Shown here one piece after another: positions 1 through 6,838 of a stretch of DNA of 12,983 nucleotides. The translations under genes and the position numbers were made by a program. How positions within the stretch are numbered: the stretch's first letter is position 1; each line of letters opens with the position of its first letter. The notes under the pieces are model-generated. The model had not been told where the DNA came from. It ran no database searches and saw only the letters and a program-made list of their open reading frames with translations. Source of the stretch: JBOFCS01 sp051646185 (lineage in GTDB: Bacteria; Actinomycetota; Actinomycetes; Mycobacteriales; Mycobacteriaceae); NCBI GenBank assembly GCA_051646185.1, contig JBOFCS010000112.1:1-12983 (forward strand), read 5' to 3'.

Positions 1-186
1 CCTGGCACCTGGCTATGCAAGAACGGTCTAGAAGGTGCGCTGATGGAAGGCAACGCACCTGAGATCAAAAAAGCTAAGCCACCACGTACGCACTGGGATA
101 TGTTGCTTGAACGCCGCAGCGTTGCCGAGCTGGAAGACTTACTAAAAGAGCGGCTTGACTTGCTTAAAACAAAACGTAGAGGTTAA
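1..186 (+). CDS. rbpA: RNA polymerase-binding protein RbpA, C-terminal part (5' end outside window)
   Basis: RbpA is an actinobacterial transcription factor that binds RNA polymerase and group 1/2 sigma factors and stabilises the open promoter complex. Only the last 61 codons and the TAA stop lie in the window, read in frame from base 1. The visible protein begins PGTWLCKNGLEGALMEG, the end of the core domain. A basic linker follows (KKAKPPR) and then the sigma-interaction helix region (THWDMLLERRSVAELEDLL) ending in KTKRRG. This matches the M. tuberculosis RbpA C-terminus almost residue for residue as I recall it, including the linker Arg and the following Met-rich helix that contact promoter DNA and sigma. 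It is convergent with ppm1 and shares the terminator at 195-240. The identification is secure; the N-terminal half cannot be judged here. Confidence 0.96.
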   Translation, partial: PGTWLCKNGLEGALMEGNAPEIKKAKPPRTHWDMLLERRSVAELEDLLKERLDLLKTKRRG

Positions 187-194
187 CGAAATTT

Positions 195-240
195 GTTATG
201 AGTAATGCTCTCAGGGTAACTTGAGGGCATTACTCATAAC
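195..240. terminator. Two-way terminator between rbpA and ppm1
   Basis: A 19-base left arm (195-213) is complementary to 222-240 around an 8-base loop. The only imperfection is one G-T-type pair. The right side runs into AAAGACTTTT and the left side, read on the minus strand, into AAATTTCG. Both are modestly T-rich rather than a long T run. It sits 8 bases after the rbpA stop and 14 bases before the ppm1 stop, so it can serve both convergent transcripts. Confidence 0.85.
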
Positions 241-254
241 AAAGACTTTTGTGT

Positions 255-1043
255 CTATTTACCAACGCCCCGCAGTCGGCCCCAACGGCTCTGAATGCCC
301 CATTGTCCAACTTTAAGAAAAGCTTCACGAACAATATTGCCGCTCATTTTTGACTCACCAATTTCTCTTTCAGTAAAGGTAATTGGTACTTCAACGAGAA
401 GAAAACCATTTTGAATTGCTCGCCAAGCCAAATCCACTTGGAAACAATAACCATGTGACTCCACCGATTCTGCTGTGAGCTTTTCAAGAACTTCTCGCCG
501 ATAGGCGCGGTACCCACCGGTGATATCTTTCACCTTGACACCCAAAGCTAGCCGCGAATAAATATTGCCTCCACGAGAGATAAACTCGCGGTACTTTGGC
601 CAGTTCACCACAGTCCCCCCCGGTACGTAACGAGAGCCAAGCACAACATCGGCACCGTCATTAATCTTTTCTAACAATCGATGCAGCTGCTCTGGTGCAT
701 GACTTCCATCCGCATCCATTTCAACAATGACGGTGTAGTCACGCTGTAACCCCCAAGCAAACCCAGCAAGATAGGCGGCGCCCAACCCAGCCTTTTCTGT
801 TCGGTGCATAACCTGGATACGTTTATGGCTATCCTCAGAGGCAAGACCATCTGCAACAGCTCCGGTACCGTCTGGGCTGCCATCATCAACAATAAGAATA
901 TGAACCGCAGGTAGGGAGGTCTGCATCCTACCTACAATGAGGGGTAAGTTCTCCCGCTCATTGTAGGTAGGGATAATAACCAAGGTCTTTGCACTTAGCG
1001 CAGCGATAGCGCTGGCGGCATCGTGCGGGGCACCCGCTGTCAT
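255..1043 (-). CDS. ppm1: Polyprenol-phosphate mannosyltransferase Ppm1 (GT2 family)
   Basis: Transfers mannose from GDP-mannose to polyprenyl phosphate on the cytoplasmic face of the membrane. The product, polyprenyl-P-mannose, donates mannose to lipomannan/lipoarabinomannan and to protein O-mannosylation. The 262-residue protein is a family 2 glycosyltransferase catalytic domain: PTYNERENLP (residues 25-34), nucleotide-binding DDGSPDGT (53-60) and the metal-binding DAD in EMDADGSH (110-112). No C-terminal membrane helix is visible, so membrane contact must come from a partner. The start at 1043 is chosen because AAGGAGG (1050-1056) lies six bases upstream; a longer reading from a TTG at 1061 would place this ribosome site inside the coding region. 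It is last in the minus-strand series, 54 bases after lnt. In M. tuberculosis this domain is fused to the Lnt domain, whereas here the two are separate. Confidence 0.93.
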   Translation of the reverse strand: MTAGAPHDAASAIAALSAKTLVIIPTYNERENLPLIVGRMQTSLPAVHILIVDDGSPDGTGAVADGLASEDSHKRIQVMHRTEKAGLGAAYLAGFAWGLQRDYTVIVEMDADGSHAPEQLHRLLEKINDGADVVLGSRYVPGGTVVNWPKYREFISRGGNIYSRLALGVKVKDITGGYRAYRREVLEKLTAESVESHGYCFQVDLAWRAIQNGFLLVEVPITFTEREIGESKMSGNIVREAFLKVGQWGIQSRWGRLRGVGK

Positions 1044-1048
1044 GAATG

Positions 1049-1056
1049 TCCTCCTT
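1049..1056 (-). promoter_or_regulatory. Strong Shine-Dalgarno site fixing the ppm1 start
   Basis: On the minus strand the sequence reads AAGGAGGACATTCATG. The AAGGAGG core is six bases from the ATG at 1043, near-ideal spacing, and rules out the upstream TTG at 1061 as the main start. Confidence 0.8.
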
Positions 1057-1097
1057 GCCAACCAGGGTCAGCTGTATGTCTAAGTATGCGGTTCAAT

Positions 1098-2729
1098 CTA
1101 AACAGTGGTTAATTCATTCTTCGCTACTGTTTGCCGCCGCAACCCCCTATTGTGCAGTATTGAAGCCATAACGGCACACACCGCACCGAAACAAAGGGCA
1201 ACTTCATTGATCCTACCGAGGCGACTGGCTGGTGTTTTATCGCTATGCAGGGAAACTGAAGCAACCAAATAATCCGCAGAAAATAACTGGGTGCGTTTCT
1301 GCACCTTTCCATCGACATCGATAATTGCACTAACTCCGCTGGTAGCAGCAACAACAACCGCACGGTTATGTTCAACAGCTCTAATCTGTGACATAGCTAG
1401 TTGTTGGTAAGTCATCTCGGTATCGCCAAAAGTAGCGTTATTTGTTGGTACCACCAAAAGTTCAGCACCATTAGCTATCGATTCGGCAAATGCGCGATCA
1501 AAGGCGACCTCATAACAGGTTGCTACACCGATCGTAATGCCACTAGCGGTTACCACCGCATCCCCTTCCCCTGCTATAAAATGGCCGGCTGAGTCGGCGT
1601 AGGAAGAAAACAGTCGGAAGAAACTACGGTAAGGGAGATATTCCCCGAAGGGCTGGATAATTTTTTTATCATGCTGCTCCCCTGGCCCGTTTTGCCCATC
1701 CCAGACAATCACTGAATTTGTTGTTGAAGGACGTTGGTTTGTTGATCCTTTATTGACTAACACTGCGCCCACAAGTATGGGAGCCTTTACTGCTAACGAT
1801 GCCTGGGTGATCGCGGTAAATGCGTCACTATTGCGTAATGGATCAATATCTGAGGCGTTTTCTGGCCACATGACCAGATCGGGCTGAGGAGTTATTCCAG
1901 CAGTGACGTCCGAAGCTAGTTTTAAGGTTTCGGCAACATGATTATCAAGAACCTGACGACGTTGGCTATTGAAGTCTAGACCCAAGCGAGGCACGCTCCC
2001 CTGGATAGCTGCAACAGTGACTAGGTGATCGCTAGTATCTGCACTTCGTATCAGTCCTAATGCAACTCCTCCGATGGGAGCTAGCAGTGTCATGGACAAC
2101 GCAGCAATGAGGCTTGCTGATATGGGGCCTCGCCTCAGTACTGCCTGCCTAGCGCCGTGAATAAGCATGGCAATTCCTGCACCGGTAAGAGCAACTGCAA
2201 AACTTAACAGGGGCGCCCCGCCTATTGTGGCAATAGGCAAAAACCAGCCCTCAGACTGCCCAAAAGCTATTCTTCCCCAAGGGAATCCGCCAAAAGGGAA
2301 ACTTGCTCTGGCCCATTCAGTAAGGGACCATACTAAGGCAACCCATAAAGCTGGTAGAGGTAGTCTTAAGACAAGCATCGTGAGAGACCCAAAAATGCCA
2401 ATAAATACGGCCTCAGCTACAGCCAAGGCCAACCATGGTAGTGGTCCTACAAACACTCCGACCCACGGAAGCAATGGAAGTAAAAATCCAAGACCAAAGA
2501 GGAAACTGTAACCAAATCCAGAAGCGTAGAGACGACTTTTTGATGTGCTGCTTAATTCTGCCTGTAGTAATAGAATCAAGCACCCTATTGCACAAGGGGC
2601 AAGAAACCAGAGAGATCTGGGCGGAAAACTAAGATAAAGAAGAAAACCCGCACTAACAGCTGCGAATTGTCTCGGTAAAATTTTTATCCAGGAACGCAAT
2701 GTGGTGACTATGAGCTTACTACCTCTCAT
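1098..2729 (-). CDS. lnt: Apolipoprotein N-acyltransferase Lnt
   Basis: Adds the third acyl chain to the N-terminal diacylglyceryl-cysteine of lipoproteins, acting at the outer face of the cytoplasmic membrane. The 543-residue protein has an N-terminal membrane part (roughly residues 20-225, several hydrophobic helices, with motifs TEWARASFPFGGFPWG at 137-152 and QSEGWFLPIA). A carbon-nitrogen hydrolase domain follows (about 235-490) and then a last hydrophobic helix (about 508-526). The catalytic triad is visible: Glu290 in VMWPEN, Lys355 in DKKIIQPFGE and Cys405 in GVATCYE, equivalent to E. coli E267, K335 and C387. Its ATG overlaps the end of the upstream amidohydrolase by 11 bases, so the two are probably translationally coupled. 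In M. tuberculosis the same domain is fused to Ppm1, and in corynebacteria the separate protein is known to interact with Ppm1. That interaction is probable here from context. Confidence 0.93.
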   Translation of the reverse strand: MRGSKLIVTTLRSWIKILPRQFAAVSAGFLLYLSFPPRSLWFLAPCAIGCLILLLQAELSSTSKSRLYASGFGYSFLFGLGFLLPLLPWVGVFVGPLPWLALAVAEAVFIGIFGSLTMLVLRLPLPALWVALVWSLTEWARASFPFGGFPWGRIAFGQSEGWFLPIATIGGAPLLSFAVALTGAGIAMLIHGARQAVLRRGPISASLIAALSMTLLAPIGGVALGLIRSADTSDHLVTVAAIQGSVPRLGLDFNSQRRQVLDNHVAETLKLASDVTAGITPQPDLVMWPENASDIDPLRNSDAFTAITQASLAVKAPILVGAVLVNKGSTNQRPSTTNSVIVWDGQNGPGEQHDKKIIQPFGEYLPYRSFFRLFSSYADSAGHFIAGEGDAVVTASGITIGVATCYEVAFDRAFAESIANGAELLVVPTNNATFGDTEMTYQQLAMSQIRAVEHNRAVVVAATSGVSAIIDVDGKVQKRTQLFSADYLVASVSLHSDKTPASRLGRINEVALCFGAVCAVMASILHNRGLRRQTVAKNELTTV

Positions 2730-4320
2730 AGATCGTTTCCCCTGCGCTCACTGTCTTCAAACAGGTGGGCAATGAACTGTCCTGATCCAAAACCGGAAGC
2801 GGAGGAACGCCAGCACGAGGGTCAGTTGACCAGCGTTGCACGGTATCTCGAGGAGCAGTAACGGTGAGCTGTTCAATCTTCCAGATCGTGTAGGAAGCTG
2901 GGGCACCGGGTACCAGGGTCCCAGCCAGGCCATCACGGACTCCTCCGGCCCGCCAAGCTCCACGAGTGCTAGCAGCAAAAGCGGCACGAGGAGAAATTGC
3001 GCTTCCTTCGGTATGATGGTGTACCGCAGCCCTGATTGTTGACCAGGGGTTAAGGGGTGTCACTGGCGAATCGGAACCAAATGACAAAGAAACACCTTGT
3101 GCAGCAAGAAGCGCAAACGGGTTTAAACCAGCCGCACGTGCACGGCCAAGTCGCTGCTCGTACAGTTTCCCCTGGCCACCCCATAATGCATCAAATCCTG
3201 GTTGCATACTTGCGAGTACCCCCAAACGTCCAAGCGTAGCCGCTTGCTCTGCTGTCACCATTTCTAGATGTTCAAGGCGATGTCCACAAGCCGCAATAGC
3301 TGGACCGCCCAATTCCTGAGCTACTGCAGAAAAGGCCTCAACAACTGAATGCACTGCAGCCTCGCCAATGACGTGAAATCCGGCTTGGATTTTGGCTAAT
3401 GTGCAGGAACGGATGTGTGCAGCAATAACTTCAGTGCTTAAGTAGCAATTACCCAAGGCTTTAGAGGCAGTATCACAATAGGGTGCGTGCAAAAATGCGG
3501 TGCGCGATCCAATGGACCCGTCCACAAATAGGTCTCCGCCTAGACCTTGAGCGCCAGTGTCAGCGAGCAGCTTGTGTGCCGCATCAGCTGAACTTACTGC
3601 TTCACCCCAATAACCACGAACTGCTACACCATGCGGTAAGGCTAATACTTCACGAAAATCGTTGTACCCAAATATGTCAGGACCTCCGCATTCGTGAACT
3701 TCGACAATTCCGTGTGCGGCAGCAGAATCAAGAGCTGATATGCGGGCGGTATGACGCTGGGTGGGGCTAAGTGACTCAATAGCTATAGCCCGAACGAGAT
3801 GATGTGCTTCTCCTGTCAGCGGCTGCTCAGGAGAAAATCCTGGGGCAGAAGGTAATGAATCTATCTTTTTGCGAAGTGCTGTCGATACTGCCGCACAATG
3901 CTCATCAACGCGGGAAAGGTAGACCAATCTCCCTGGAGCGCAACTATCTATTTCCGCTGTTGTCGGCATGCGATTTTCGGGCCAACGGCTTTCATCCCAA
4001 CCTGTCCCCCAGATTATTCCTGTGGATTGCTTACTCGCATGGGCGCTGAGTAACTCTAAAAAATTGTGTAGTGAGTTGGCTTTGCTCAGATTAAGTCCAG
4101 TGAGCATTAGACCAGTTGCGGTTAGGTGCACATGGGTATCAACAAAAGCCGGTGCCACAAATGAACCGGCAAGATCTATATGTGTTGCTGAAGGATGAAG
4201 TGCAATACCGGTGCGGTCCTCCCCTACCCAGACAACGATCCCATCATGGATAGCCATAGCAGTTGCATCTGGCGCCGTAGGGCAATAGATGCGTCCACCA
4301 AGTAAAAGTTGGGTACTCAC
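2719..4320 (-). CDS. YtcJ-type amidohydrolase (amidohydrolase family 3)
   Basis: A 533-residue metal-dependent hydrolase of the amidohydrolase superfamily; substrate unknown. An N-terminal beta-sandwich segment leads to the metal motif DTHVH (residues 61-65, His63 and His65). Later come LFVDGSIGSRTA (265-276), His316 in FHVIGEAAV, GHRLEHLEM (346-354, His347/His351) and the conserved Asp417 in FGSDSPVTPLNPW. Two details differ from many YtcJ relatives: no lysine precedes the VDGS motif (GGDLF instead of a VKLF-like stretch), and Glu320 stands where HxIGD proteins have Asp. Both could be normal for this subgroup. The GTG at 4320 is the only start available after an in-frame upstream stop, and it has only a weak ribosome site. 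The gene sits between fxsA (27-base gap) and lnt (11-base overlap), so it belongs to the envelope cluster, but nothing shows a lipoprotein or mannolipid role. Confidence 0.85.
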   Translation of the reverse strand: MSTQLLLGGRIYCPTAPDATAMAIHDGIVVWVGEDRTGIALHPSATHIDLAGSFVAPAFVDTHVHLTATGLMLTGLNLSKANSLHNFLELLSAHASKQSTGIIWGTGWDESRWPENRMPTTAEIDSCAPGRLVYLSRVDEHCAAVSTALRKKIDSLPSAPGFSPEQPLTGEAHHLVRAIAIESLSPTQRHTARISALDSAAAHGIVEVHECGGPDIFGYNDFREVLALPHGVAVRGYWGEAVSSADAAHKLLADTGAQGLGGDLFVDGSIGSRTAFLHAPYCDTASKALGNCYLSTEVIAAHIRSCTLAKIQAGFHVIGEAAVHSVVEAFSAVAQELGGPAIAACGHRLEHLEMVTAEQAATLGRLGVLASMQPGFDALWGGQGKLYEQRLGRARAAGLNPFALLAAQGVSLSFGSDSPVTPLNPWSTIRAAVHHHTEGSAISPRAAFAASTRGAWRAGGVRDGLAGTLVPGAPASYTIWKIEQLTVTAPRDTVQRWSTDPRAGVPPLPVLDQDSSLPTCLKTVSAGETIYER

Positions 4321-4347
4321 AAACGCCCAGTCTGCCTGCTAATGCTC

Positions 4348-4851
4348 CTAAGGTTTACATGAGGTATCCACTAGGGAGGGTAAGTCATCAACAGTATTAT
4401 CGATAACTTCGCCTTCGATATAGTCGCTATTGCTTTTGCCAACCCTCAATATCGTTGCAGCTAGTCCCCCAATGGTCCCAATAATGGCAAATTGAGGCGT
4501 TAGTCGCCGGAGCACGATGAACGATATAACTGGCCGCAGGACCCATCGTGTTACGGGAATAAGGAGCAAAAGACCAAGTGCGGCTGTAATGAAGCCGGGG
4601 ACTACGAGTAAAACGGTTCCCAGTGCAACTAATGCACTATTGGTAATTGCTCCAGTTGCTGAACTATTGCCGCGAGAAGCTTGACGAAGTTCTTTTAAAA
4701 CCTTAGAACCTTGGGATTTTGTCAAAAAAAGACCAGCAATGGACATCACCAGAATGAGCAGTAGAGTCCATCCGATTCCTAACGCACTACCAATAGCGAT
4801 GAGTGCAGCAACCTCTAGAGCTGCATAGAGGAGAAATGCTAGTAGTGGTAT
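4348..4851 (-). CDS. fxsA: FxsA family membrane protein with apparent ATA start
   Basis: A small multi-pass cytoplasmic membrane protein; the E. coli member was named for relieving exclusion of phage T7 by the F plasmid, and its normal role is unclear. The family N-terminus is present in this frame: PLLAFLLYAALEVAALIAIG from residue 2, with the conserved Glu13 in the first helix, then GWTLLLILVMSIAG and a long hydrophobic segment near residues 71-115. However, no ATG, GTG or TTG occurs in frame from the upstream stop (4894-4896) to a GTG at 4749, which would delete the first helix. The best start is ATA at 4849-4851, with AAGAAAGGA (4861-4869) ending nine bases upstream. From there the protein is 167 residues, a normal family length. 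The gene may really start at ATA, carry a start-codon mutation, or contain a sequence error. The family call is firm; the start is not. Confidence 0.75.
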   Translation of the reverse strand: MPLLAFLLYAALEVAALIAIGSALGIGWTLLLILVMSIAGLFLTKSQGSKVLKELRQASRGNSSATGAITNSALVALGTVLLVVPGFITAALGLLLLIPVTRWVLRPVISFIVLRRLTPQFAIIGTIGGLAATILRVGKSNSDYIEGEVIDNTVDDLPSLVDTSCKP

Positions 4852-4860
4852 GCCACTGGG

Positions 4861-4869
4861 TCCTTTCTT
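4861..4869 (-). promoter_or_regulatory. Likely Shine-Dalgarno site of fxsA
   Basis: The minus strand reads AAGAAAGGA followed by nine bases and then ATA at 4851-4849. Its spacing fits initiation at the ATA codon and not at the GTG 100 bases further on. Confidence 0.45.
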
Positions 4870-4924
4870 AAGGTGGTAACCCCTTGTGAACCGTTAACGA
4901 ATGACAGCGAGATTTTTCTCCCAA

Positions 4925-6367
4925 CTAGTGATCAGGGGTAGAAAGGAGAATCGTGTCAATAGTTCTACGAAGTTGGGCACTGCCAATTTCTGAGGTGGGA
5001 GTTAAACTTCGTCGAGTAAGTACAGTGACTGTGAATCCACCACTATCAGGGACGATCTCAATCGAAGGTTGTGGGTTCTTATCGTAGTAGTTGAGTCCAA
5101 AAAGTCTGGAGCTTTTATTGCCTAAAAAATGGCGGGTACCAGCTCCGGGACCAACCGTATGCAGGCGAACATGCCATTGAGTAGGAGCTATGTCAACGGA
5201 TCTGTTGTGTCGTGCCAAAAGAATTTTCAGGCCAAGGCGTACCACAGGAGCCGGCAATAGCCCTACAATCGCATCAAAATTTACTCTTGGGGTGACTTCA
5301 GCCCTGCGCCGCTCACATAACATTCGCTGACTTACTTCATTAAGTTGATCGCCAAAGTTAGGGATGCCAAGAGGTACCGGAACTATCATGTGCGAGGTCA
5401 GATTATCTACACTGATATCATCCGCTTTGCGAATCGAGGTAGGAACAGCGACCAATAGTGTTTTGCGCTGCTTATCTGATTCGTCAAAGAAAGATTCATT
5501 GAGATGACGGGCAATCAGTGTTAATGCCACTGATGTGATGGTTGCCTTGGGTGCATAAGCCCTCATTGAGGCCATTTCCTCAGCAGATATCCAGGTTTGA
5601 GAGTACGTTCCGCCTAGATTCTCAGCTGAACGGTGAAAAGAAAAAGGGGCTTCTTTCCTGGCTTCAGCCGGCAAACCCATCTTTTGGGCGGTTTTAGCGT
5701 TCTTTTTTGTGATTAAAAGTGCGCCCAAAAACTGTGCAAACATGGAGCTTAGCCGCAACGGGAGTTTGAGTAGTGCAGTAAGAGTAAGTATTAGCCTGCT
5801 GTGTACTGGGTCCGGGTGCAGCGGAGTAATCGATGGATAAGAAATTCCGGGTCGATCATTACTGGCGGGAAATAGCCTATTGTTAAACTCACGAAAAGTC
5901 TTTCCATCAGCCCAACAATGGTCAATCACAAGGGATGTCGCAATAACTGGAAATAACTCATCGGTGTCTTTGCCGAGCAAACGCCCGGGGAGAGTTCCAC
6001 CGGTGATAATCACCACACGCCACAATGGATGATGCGGGTCCAGTGGGCTATCTGCCAAAGCTCGTATCGTATCAAACATTGAAGTAAGAGTGTTGATGTC
6101 GGGTCGCTTGTGGATAACCACGTGGTTTTTTATATGAAAAGCTTCATCAATCACCAGCCTCGGATTGCTGATTCCAATTAAGTCGGGTTCAATTCGGAGT
6201 CGAAAAGCGTTTTCTTTACCGATTCGTTGATGAAACCATTGATGGATCTCCGCTACATTAGGTGGTCCAGATGCAGGTTCCACGAAGAGCGCTAGTGAGG
6301 CCATGTTAACTGCTACTTGCGCTGAATGAATGACCGTACTGCGGCCATTCAACCGTAATACGGCCAT
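4925..6367 (-). CDS. WS/DGAT-like O-acyltransferase (putative)
   Basis: A 480-residue protein resembling the wax ester synthase/diacylglycerol acyltransferase family, which transfers acyl groups from acyl-CoA to long-chain alcohols or diacylglycerol. Supporting features are the start RLNGRSTVIHSA, the segment SPLDPHHPLWRVVI (107-120, containing the family's PLW), the active-site region VIDHCWADG (147-155) and a C-terminal condensation-type half with NYYDKNPQPSIEIVPDSGG. The usual HHxxxDG motif is altered: the first His is Asp149, while the second His (His150), Asp154 and Gly155 remain, so catalysis is possible but the substrate may differ from typical TAG synthases. ATG at 6367 has AGAAGGAA eight bases upstream. 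It lies 33 bases after the oxidoreductase gene and 73 bases before fxsA. A role in lipid or envelope ester chemistry is inferred from family only. Confidence 0.65.
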   Translation of the reverse strand: MAVLRLNGRSTVIHSAQVAVNMASLALFVEPASGPPNVAEIHQWFHQRIGKENAFRLRIEPDLIGISNPRLVIDEAFHIKNHVVIHKRPDINTLTSMFDTIRALADSPLDPHHPLWRVVIITGGTLPGRLLGKDTDELFPVIATSLVIDHCWADGKTFREFNNRLFPASNDRPGISYPSITPLHPDPVHSRLILTLTALLKLPLRLSSMFAQFLGALLITKKNAKTAQKMGLPAEARKEAPFSFHRSAENLGGTYSQTWISAEEMASMRAYAPKATITSVALTLIARHLNESFFDESDKQRKTLLVAVPTSIRKADDISVDNLTSHMIVPVPLGIPNFGDQLNEVSQRMLCERRRAEVTPRVNFDAIVGLLPAPVVRLGLKILLARHNRSVDIAPTQWHVRLHTVGPGAGTRHFLGNKSSRLFGLNYYDKNPQPSIEIVPDSGGFTVTVLTRRSLTPTSEIGSAQLRRTIDTILLSTPDH

Positions 6368-6400
6368 AGAAAGTTCCTTCTGTTTTAGTGCTAAAGCAGA

Positions 6401-6793
6401 TTAATGTGCAGTAACAGCAATTCCTATGGTGCCGGAAGAGCCGCGTCGGATTTTACTAAAGTTGACTCCAATCCACCCCAAAATCCCGTACTTACGTGCG
6501 ATAGCGGTTCTAGCAAATTCGGTACCAACGGAATCGAGAAGTTCCGCAGTAGCTTCTAGTGTTTCACCCTCAGGCTTCCCGCGGGCATCGCATTTAGTAA
6601 CGGTTACACGGCTGTTATTGCGAATACGCCGAACTTTCCAGGAATCGGTGACAGTCCATATCAGAAGACGTTCTGGACTAACGCTATTATCTAAGGCTAC
6701 CCAAACAGCGGTGGGTTTGGGCGTTCCATCTTTACGGAAGGTTGTGAGGAGCACGTACTTTGCAGTTCCAAGGGAACCAAATCCTGTTGCCAT
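6401..6793 (-). CDS. PPOX-class (F420/FMN) split-barrel oxidoreductase
   Basis: A 130-residue single-domain flavin/deazaflavin oxidoreductase of the pyridoxamine-phosphate-oxidase-like split-barrel fold. The N-terminal strands KYVLLTTFRKDGTPKPTAVW (residues 12-31), then LLIWTVTDSWKVRRIRNNSR and VTVTKCDARGKPEG, are typical of small actinobacterial FDOR-B proteins that use F420H2 or FMN. Substrate and exact cofactor cannot be read from sequence. M. tuberculosis has a similar small protein (Rv2061c) immediately after cobN, as I recall, which supports conserved synteny. The ATG at 6793 lacks a good ribosome site, but TAGAGT at 6800-6805 (minus) lies six bases upstream, as expected for a -10 element of a leaderless transcript. 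It is 45 bases after the cobN stop, so read-through from cobN is also possible. Confidence 0.82.
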   Translation of the reverse strand: MATGFGSLGTAKYVLLTTFRKDGTPKPTAVWVALDNSVSPERLLIWTVTDSWKVRRIRNNSRVTVTKCDARGKPEGETLEATAELLDSVGTEFARTAIARKYGILGWIGVNFSKIRRGSSGTIGIAVTAH

Positions 6794-6799
6794 GCCAGT

Positions 6800-6805
6800 A
6801 CTCTA
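6800..6805 (-). promoter_or_regulatory. Possible -10 element for a leaderless oxidoreductase mRNA
   Basis: The minus strand reads TAGAGT, six bases, then ATG. No Shine-Dalgarno sequence precedes the ATG and no good -35 hexamer is seen 16-18 bases upstream. The assignment rests only on the -10 match and spacing. Confidence 0.3.
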
Positions 6806-6838
6806 ACCTGAAACGTGCTGCCGGCTTGACAGTTTTTA

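Noticed and set aside
1044..1061. A longer ppm1 reading from a TTG at 1061.
   Set aside because: The extension contains the strong AAGGAGG ribosome site six bases before the ATG at 1043, so the TTG is very unlikely to be the start.
2167..2632. Open frames on the plus strand (2167-2511 and 2435-2632).
   Set aside because: They lie wholly inside lnt, have no recognisable domain and show odd basic/proline-rich composition expected of antisense frames.
4348..4749. fxsA called from the GTG at 4749.
   Set aside because: This would remove the conserved first membrane helix, which is intact in frame upstream. The GTG encodes an internal valine.
6426..6806. A 126-codon plus-strand frame opposite the split-barrel oxidoreductase.
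   Set aside because: The minus-strand protein has clear family motifs; the antisense frame has none.
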